From Acidimangrovimonas pyrenivorans (GTDB lineage Bacteria; Pseudomonadota; Alphaproteobacteria; Rhodobacterales; Rhodobacteraceae), in the NCBI RefSeq assembly GCF_042643245.1, contig NZ_JBHRSK010000018.1, forward strand, positions 75,346 through 139,345: DNA of 64,000 nt, given 5' to 3'. Both the position numbers and the translations under genes were made by a program. Positions within the stretch are counted from its first letter, which is position 1. Each line of letters begins with the position of its first letter. Under the pieces are notes generated by a model. The model did not search any database, had not been told where the DNA came from, and saw only the letters and a list, made by a program, of their open reading frames with translations. This document shows positions 59,620-64,000 of the stretch, piece by piece.

Positions 59620-60129
59620 ATGGCCGGGCCTGACCGCGTCTGCGTCGGCGCCATCACCGGGGCCTTCGGGGTCCGCGGCGAGGTGCGGCTGAAAAGCTTC
59701 TGCACCGAGGCCGAGGCGATCGGCGACTACGCCCCGCTCTGGACCGAGGACGGCAGCCGCAGCTTCACCGTCAAGATCACCCGGTCGATCCCCAACGGCC
59801 TGGCCGCCCGGCTGTCGGGCGTGAGCAACAAGGACCAGGCGGATGCCCTGCGCGGCACCCGCCTGTTCGCCGACCGCGACAAGCTGCCCGGTCTGCCGGA
59901 CGACGAATTCTACCATGCCGACCTGATCGGCCTGACCGTGCTCGATGCCGGCGGGACCGAGATCGGCAAGGTGCGCGCAATCCACAATCACGGCGCTTCC
60001 GACCTGCTGGAGGTCACGGGACCGGGACTTAAGGCCCCGATCCTGCTACCGTTCACGCGTGAGGTGATCCCGACGGTCGATATCGCGGCCGGACGGATCA
60101 TCGCCGACGTGCCGGAAGGATTGCTGTGA
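59620..60129 (+). CDS. rimM: Ribosome maturation factor RimM
   Basis: This protein of 169 residues assists 30S head assembly. The N-terminal barrel starts VCVGAITGAFGVRGEVRLKSF; the PRC-type C-terminal domain has LPDDEFYHADLIGLTVLDAGG and PFTREVIPTVDIAAGRI. GGAGGGAGG precedes the start. Its stop overlaps the following start (TGATG). Confidence 0.96.
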   Translation: MAGPDRVCVGAITGAFGVRGEVRLKSFCTEAEAIGDYAPLWTEDGSRSFTVKITRSIPNGLAARLSGVSNKDQADALRGTRLFADRDKLPGLPDDEFYHADLIGLTVLDAGGTEIGKVRAIHNHGASDLLEVTGPGLKAPILLPFTREVIPTVDIAAGRIIADVPEGLL

Positions 60130-60734
60130 TGACCGAAAGCCCGCCCCGCGAGGACCTGATCAGTCCGCGGCTGCGCAACTGGCTGTTCCTGATCGCCACC
60201 GCCCTGCTCTACATGGGCCCGCTGCTGGCGGGGCTGTCGGATTACGGCTGGGGCGTGATGCCGTTCTTCGTCGTCGTCTTCCTGGTCTGGCTGGCGCTGA
60301 TGCGGCCGGGGCTGTATCCGGCCAGCGGCTCGGGCTGGACCGGGCGCACCTGGGCGGCGCTGGCCGGCTGGGCCGCGGTCCAGGTCGCGCTGGTGATCTT
60401 CTGCTTCGCCGTCGGCCGTGGCGTCGGTGGCGTGCTGGGCGCCCTGCCGGCGCTGCCGCTATGGCTGACGCTGGGGCTGTCGACCATCGCGATCCCGCTC
60501 GCCCGGCTGTTCCGTCCCGCGCCGCTGACGCCCGAGATGGAAGCCTTCATCGACGCGGCCACGCGCGAGTTGGACGAAGCGTCCCGCAAGCTGGACGAGG
60601 CGGCGGCTGCGGCCCCGGACGCAGCGGCGAAGACGGCGCCGGACGCGACATCGGATACGGCGCCGGAACAGGACGCGGGCGAGGCCGGCTCCGCCCCGGC
60701 CCAGGCCAAGGCCAAGGACAAAGGCGATGCCTGA
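60129..60734 (+). CDS. Membrane protein of unknown function between rimM and trmD
   Basis: This protein of 201 residues has about four helices (residues about 17–35, 40–58, 75–95 and 100–118). A cytoplasmic Ala/Asp/Glu-rich tail follows, with TPEMEAFIDAATRELDEASRKLDEAAAAA, probably a short coiled coil then disorder. No family is recognised. It overlaps rimM by one base and the sulfotransferase-like gene by eight bases. GTG 60126 is an alternative start. Confidence 0.72.
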   Translation: MTESPPREDLISPRLRNWLFLIATALLYMGPLLAGLSDYGWGVMPFFVVVFLVWLALMRPGLYPASGSGWTGRTWAALAGWAAVQVALVIFCFAVGRGVGGVLGALPALPLWLTLGLSTIAIPLARLFRPAPLTPEMEAFIDAATRELDEASRKLDEAAAAAPDAAAKTAPDATSDTAPEQDAGEAGSAPAQAKAKDKGDA

Positions 60735-61530
60735 CGGCCCGGTGCGGGTCCTCGTCCATGCCGGCTTCCACAAGACCGGCACCTCCAGCCTGCAGGACTT
60801 CCTGCGCCGCAACCGCGCGGCGCTGAAGCCCTGGCTGGACTATTACGGCAAGGCCGATTTCCTCGAGGCCGGCGCCGCCGCCCGGCGCTATGGCCAGCGG
60901 CCCTTCCCATGGCGGCTGTGGCTGTTCCGGCGCCAGCTGCGGCGCTTCCTGGCCACGATCCCCGACGCGCCGCTGATCGTGCTGTCGCGCGAGACCTTCG
61001 CCGGCGTCATGCCCGGCCATCGCGACTGGCGCGGCCGCATGGTGCAGGGCTACGCCGCCACCGCCATCCCGCTGGCCCGCGCCGTCATCGCCGAGCTGCG
61101 GCGGCGCTTCGGCCCCGGGGTCCGGATCGAGTTCCTCTACACCACGCGCGACCGCGAACGCTGGATCCGCAGCGTCTACGGCCACCTGCTGCGCTCGATC
61201 CACCTGACCGAGGAGTTCGGGGCCTTCCGCGCCCGCTTCCCCGATCTCGCCGCCCCGGACGAGGAGGCTCGGCGCATCGCCGCCGCCCTGCCCTGCCCGG
61301 TCCATGCCGCGCGGCTCGAAGATCACGCCGCGGCCCCCGCCGGCCCGGCGACGCCGGTGCTCGATCTTGCCGGCGTGCCGGCGGAGGCGCGGGCCCGGCT
61401 GGTCCCGGCCGGCCGCTCGAATGTCGGCCAGACCCCGGAGATGGAGGCGGAATTCCTGCGCCTCAACCGCTCGGGCAAGGCCAGGGCGCAGCTGAAGCGG
61501 ATCAAGGACCGGATGCTGGCCGAGGGCTGA
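60727..61530 (+). CDS. Sulfotransferase-like protein
   Basis: This protein of 267 residues begins VRVLVHAGFHKTGTSSLQDFLRRNR, the 5'-phosphosulfate loop of sulfotransferases and related P-loop proteins. IEFLYTTRDRERWIRSVYGHLL is the likely 3'-phosphate region. The remainder is Arg-rich and unlike well-known subgroups. It overlaps the upstream membrane-protein gene by eight bases and is 71 bases before trmD. The acceptor is unknown, and a link to translation is not evident. Confidence 0.78.
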   Translation: MPDGPVRVLVHAGFHKTGTSSLQDFLRRNRAALKPWLDYYGKADFLEAGAAARRYGQRPFPWRLWLFRRQLRRFLATIPDAPLIVLSRETFAGVMPGHRDWRGRMVQGYAATAIPLARAVIAELRRRFGPGVRIEFLYTTRDRERWIRSVYGHLLRSIHLTEEFGAFRARFPDLAAPDEEARRIAAALPCPVHAARLEDHAAAPAGPATPVLDLAGVPAEARARLVPAGRSNVGQTPEMEAEFLRLNRSGKARAQLKRIKDRMLAEG

Positions 61531-61601
61531 AGAGAGAGCAGCCGGCCGGCAGCCACAGAAACCTGTTCCCCTGCCCCCGACGGCGCAGTAGAAGGCGCGC
61601 C

Positions 61602-62507
61602 ATGAGCGACGATCCCAAAGCACCGGCCCCCAAATCCCAGGCCTCCAAGTCTCACGGCACCAAGTCTCACGGCGCCACCTCTCACGGCGCCAAGTCGCAT
61701 GGCCGGCTGTCGATCTCGGCCACGCGGCAGCCGCGCGACCTGATGGCCGGGCCGCCGCGTCTGCGCGGCGCCTGGACGGCGAAGATCATTACCCTGTTTC
61801 CCGAGGCCTTCCCCGGCACGCTCGGCCTCAGCCTGACCGGCAAGGCGCTGGACCATGGGCTGTGGGCGCTGGAAACCATCGACCTGCGCCCCTTCGGCGA
61901 AGGCAAGCACAAGAATGTCGACGACACGCCGGCCGGCGGCGGCGCCGGCATGGTGCTGCGCCCCGACGTCGTCGGCAAGGCGCTCGACCAAGCCTCGATC
62001 GGCACCCCGCCCGACCGGGCGCGCTGGCCCGTGGTCTACCTGTCGCCGCGCGGGCGCCCCTTCAGCCAGGCCATGGCGCGCCGCTGGGCGCAGGGCGACG
62101 GCATCACCCTGCTCTGCGGCCGGTTCGAGGGCGTCGACCAGCGCGTTCTCGACCATTACGCGGTCGAGGAGGTCAGCCTGGGCGATTTCGTCCTGACCGG
62201 CGGCGAGATCGCCGCTCAGGCCTTGATCGACGCGACGGTTCGCCTTATACCCCGCGTGCTTGGGAATCAGGCGTCCACCGAGGAGGAGTCCTTCTCGGAC
62301 GGGTTGCTGGAACACCCTCAATATACAAGGCCCGCCGTCTGGGAAGACCGCGCGATACCGGATGTTCTTCTGTCCGGCCATCACGGGAAGATCTCTGACT
62401 GGCGGCGGGAGACGGCCGAAAGGCTGACCAAGGAACGACGGCCTGATCTCTGGCGGGCTTACTGTGCGCGGCACGGTAGGGACCCGGAAGAAGACCAAGA
62501 GCTCTGA
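61602..62507 (+). CDS. trmD: tRNA (guanine-37-N1)-methyltransferase with an unusual N-terminal extension
   Basis: TrmD makes m1G37 in tRNAs, preventing frameshifts. This protein of 301 residues is longer than the usual 240–255. The SPOUT domain starts at about residue 58 (WTAKIITLFPEAFPG) and has the AdoMet knot LLCGRFEGVDQRVLDHY and SLGDFVLTGGE, plus EEESFSDGLLEHPQYTRP and LLSGHHGKISDWR. The first 57 residues are extra: SKSHGTKSHGATSHGAKSHG-like tetrapeptide repeats, then a basic linker. ATG 61743 would give an almost normal length but has a poorer ribosome binding site; the extension is in frame and shares the composition of the gene. Confidence 0.93.
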   Translation: MSDDPKAPAPKSQASKSHGTKSHGATSHGAKSHGRLSISATRQPRDLMAGPPRLRGAWTAKIITLFPEAFPGTLGLSLTGKALDHGLWALETIDLRPFGEGKHKNVDDTPAGGGAGMVLRPDVVGKALDQASIGTPPDRARWPVVYLSPRGRPFSQAMARRWAQGDGITLLCGRFEGVDQRVLDHYAVEEVSLGDFVLTGGEIAAQALIDATVRLIPRVLGNQASTEEESFSDGLLEHPQYTRPAVWEDRAIPDVLLSGHHGKISDWRRETAERLTKERRPDLWRAYCARHGRDPEEDQEL

Positions 62508-62556
62508 GGCGTCCCCACCTTCGCGGACCAACCGCGAGCACAGGAAAGGAATTGCG

Positions 62557-62934
62557 ATGAACCTGATCGCGCAACTCGAGGCCGAGCAGATCGCGTCGCT
62601 CGGCAAGACCATCCCGGATTTCAAGGCCGGCGATACCGTCCGCGTCGGCTACAAGGTGACCGAAGGCTCGCGCACCCGGGTGCAGAACTACGAAGGCGTC
62701 TGCATCTCGCGCAAGGGCGGCAACACGCTGGCCGGCTCGTTCACCGTGCGCAAGATCTCGTTCGGCGAAGGCGTCGAGCGTGTCTTCCCGCTCTACTCGA
62801 CCAACATCGAGTCGATCGAGGTGGTGCGCCGCGGCCGGGTCCGCCGCGCCAAGCTCTACTACCTGCGTGGCCGTCGCGGCAAATCGGCCCGGATCGCCGA
62901 AGACACCACCTACAAGCCTAAAGCCGAAGCCTGA
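62557..62934 (+). CDS. rplS: 50S ribosomal protein L19
   Basis: This protein of 125 residues matches L19: FKAGDTVRVGYKVTEGSRTRVQNYEGVCISRKG, FTVRKISFGEGVERVFPLYSTNIESIEV and RRAKLYYLRGRRGKSARI. AGGAAAGGA precedes the start. It is the usual neighbour of trmD. Confidence 0.98.
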   Translation: MNLIAQLEAEQIASLGKTIPDFKAGDTVRVGYKVTEGSRTRVQNYEGVCISRKGGNTLAGSFTVRKISFGEGVERVFPLYSTNIESIEVVRRGRVRRAKLYYLRGRRGKSARIAEDTTYKPKAEA

Positions 62935-62945
62935 GGAGCGGAGCG

Positions 62946-63167
62946 ATGAAAAAAGACATCCACCCCGATTACCACATGATCGAGGTCAAGCTGACCGACG
63001 GCAGCACCTACCAGGTCCGCTCGACCTGGGGCGCCGAGGGCGAGACGCTGGCACTCGACATCGACCCGTCGTCGCACCCGGCCTGGACCGGCGGCACCAG
63101 CCGCCTGATGGATACCGGCGGCCGCGTGTCGCGCTTCAAGAACAAATACGCCGGCCTCGGCTTCTGA
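62946..63167 (+). CDS. rpmE: 50S ribosomal protein L31
   Basis: This protein of 73 residues starts MKKDIHPDYHMIEVKLTDGS and ends RVSRFKNKYAGLGF. No cysteine is present, so it is the zinc-free (C-minus) form. GGAGCGGAG precedes the start, 11 bases after rplS. A terminator follows. Confidence 0.95.
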   Translation: MKKDIHPDYHMIEVKLTDGSTYQVRSTWGAEGETLALDIDPSSHPAWTGGTSRLMDTGGRVSRFKNKYAGLGF

Positions 63168-63210
63168 GCCGGCCGCGCGGGCCGCTTCGGCGCCCGCATC
63201 GCCAGACAGG

Positions 63211-63240
63211 CGCCCCGTCGGGTTTCCGGCGGGGCGTTTT
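63211..63240 (+). terminator. Rho-independent terminator of the ribosomal-protein cluster
   Basis: An 11-bp stem (63211–63221 with 63226–63236, one T·G pair) has loop GTTT and is followed by TTTT. It lies 43 bases after rpmE. Confidence 0.85.
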
Positions 63241-63441
63241 CCGTTGCGCGCCCGCCACGGCCGGGACATGGCGCGGATCACCCCCCGCCCCCTGGCAGCG
63301 ACGTTGCGCAGCTGGCGCCCCATCGCGCGTCATGCCCGAAAACCGGGCGATCTGGCAGAGTTACGCGCAGGCCCTCTGATAAATACTGGGCACAGGCCCT
63401 AAACCATGTTAGAAGTTCTGGAGTCACTTTGGAGAGTTCCG

Positions 63442-63789
63442 ATGATGAAGAAAATCGTAGTCGCATCCCTCGGTCTGGCGCTGCTTTGTGCATCGCCGCT
63501 CGCCGCGCAAACGGCCAAGCGGATGACACATGACCAATTGATGCAATGGGCGAAAGCCGGGGGCTATTGCGGCTCCATGGCGGTCGTGGACGCCCAGTAT
63601 CTGGCGGACGGCCGGGTGCAAGTGACCTGCCCCACCGGCTACAAGGCCGGCTCCGGCACGGCGGCGGGCACCGGCCTGACCGGTGGTCTGGGTGCCAGCG
63701 GCGGCGCGATCGCCGGCGTGATCGGGGTCGTGGTCGTTGCGGCGGCGGCCGGCAGCGGCAGCGGCAGCTCGTCGACCACCACCAACTGA
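63442..63789 (+). CDS. Small exported glycine-rich protein
   Basis: This protein of 115 residues has a signal peptide (MMKKIVVASLGLALLCASPLAAQ, cut near AAQ). A short domain with two Cys follows (GGYCGSMAVVDAQY and VQVTCPTGYK), then a Gly/Ala-rich hydrophobic segment (GLTGGLGASGGAIAGVIGVVVVAAAAG) resembling a membrane helix or glycine zipper, and a Ser/Thr tail. No family is recognised. GGAG lies seven bases before ATG 63442; ATG 63445 is an alternative. A terminator follows, so it is a single-gene unit. Confidence 0.75.
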   Translation: MMKKIVVASLGLALLCASPLAAQTAKRMTHDQLMQWAKAGGYCGSMAVVDAQYLADGRVQVTCPTGYKAGSGTAAGTGLTGGLGASGGAIAGVIGVVVVAAAAGSGSGSSSTTTN

Positions 63790-63840
63790 TAGCTCCCCGC
63801 CAGGTCGGAACGACCAGGTCAGGACGTGAAAAGGAATTGG

Positions 63841-63870
63841 AAGGCCCCGCTTGGCGGGGCCTTTCCCTTT
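63841..63870 (+). terminator. Rho-independent terminator after the small exported protein gene
   Basis: A perfect 10-bp stem (63841–63850 with 63854–63863) has loop TTG and is followed by TCCCTTT. No further gene is visible between here and the window end. Confidence 0.75.
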
Positions 63871-64000
63871 GACGGGCCCCGCCGGACCGCCTTCACCTCG
63901 GGCCCTGCCCTGACCTGTAGCCGAAGCGAGGTCGTGCTGCACCGCCACCCGCGGCCAGATTGGCGGGCTGAGGACGGCGGCTGACGGCGGCGGCTGAGGA

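Overview
The window looks like a chromosomal segment of a Rhodobacterales-type alphaproteobacterium. The bases for this are the very high G+C content, the TCA-cycle gene order on the minus strand (mdh, sucC, sucD, sucA, odhB, lpd, with small membrane-protein genes between them), the ffh–rpsP–rimM–trmD–rplS–rpmE cluster, the fused SelD, and families common in that order (IalB, DUF1523, DUF2892). Genus cannot be fixed from the sequence. I see no tRNA, rRNA, CRISPR array, transposase or prophage gene.

Layout. 1–4.8 kb: an IalB-like exported protein, rlmN, then a divergent unit of a Crp/Fnr-type regulator facing a His/Met-rich periplasmic protein and an MBL-fold protein. 4.9–11.4 kb: an LPS/polysaccharide block with ADP-heptose genes (hldD, gmhB, hldE), a heptosyltransferase-type glycosyltransferase, an AGE-family epimerase and a pyruvyltransferase. 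11.5–15.1 kb: a selenium unit, mnmH and a fused oxidoreductase–SelD. 15.2–18.2 kb: a copper operon, copA–cueR, with a textbook CueR promoter. 18.2–21.7 kb: a LysR regulator, an ArgE-type deacetylase, a DUF2892 membrane protein behind an SqrR/BigR-like operator, and a DUF1028 protein. 21.9–26.2 kb: an oxygenase cluster with RidA, a flavin reductase fused to a LysR-type sensor domain, a Rieske oxygenase and an HpaB-type flavin monooxygenase.

26.4–33.9 kb: a tightly packed plus-strand operon of mostly uncharacterised proteins. It encodes a coiled-coil protein, a soluble protein, an AAA+ ATPase, small membrane proteins, a DUF6638-like protein and a DUF1523-like protein, and it is interrupted by one gene of clearly lower G+C. 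This is the best candidate here for an undescribed multi-protein system. 34.1–46.0 kb: the TCA-cycle operon region. 46.2–56 kb: a TSUP permease, panC/panB, an orphan solute-binding protein, a DUF4386 protein, an L,D-transpeptidase, creatinase, an EamA exporter and a LysR regulator. 56.2–64 kb: ffh, two tandem GNAT acetyltransferases, a chorismate mutase, the rpsP–rimM–trmD–rplS–rpmE translation cluster with a sulfotransferase-like gene inside it, and a small exported protein.

Three families of dispersed repeats occur between genes. They are a roughly 185-bp element in two inverted copies (2.4 and 53.8 kb), a 'GC hairpin + GGAGTATTT…AAGAAGAAG' module in five good copies and one poor one, and a GCCCTCCC hairpin in two copies. 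Coordinates were read by eye; base counts are direct, while functions rest on recognised motifs and remembered family features, not on database searches.
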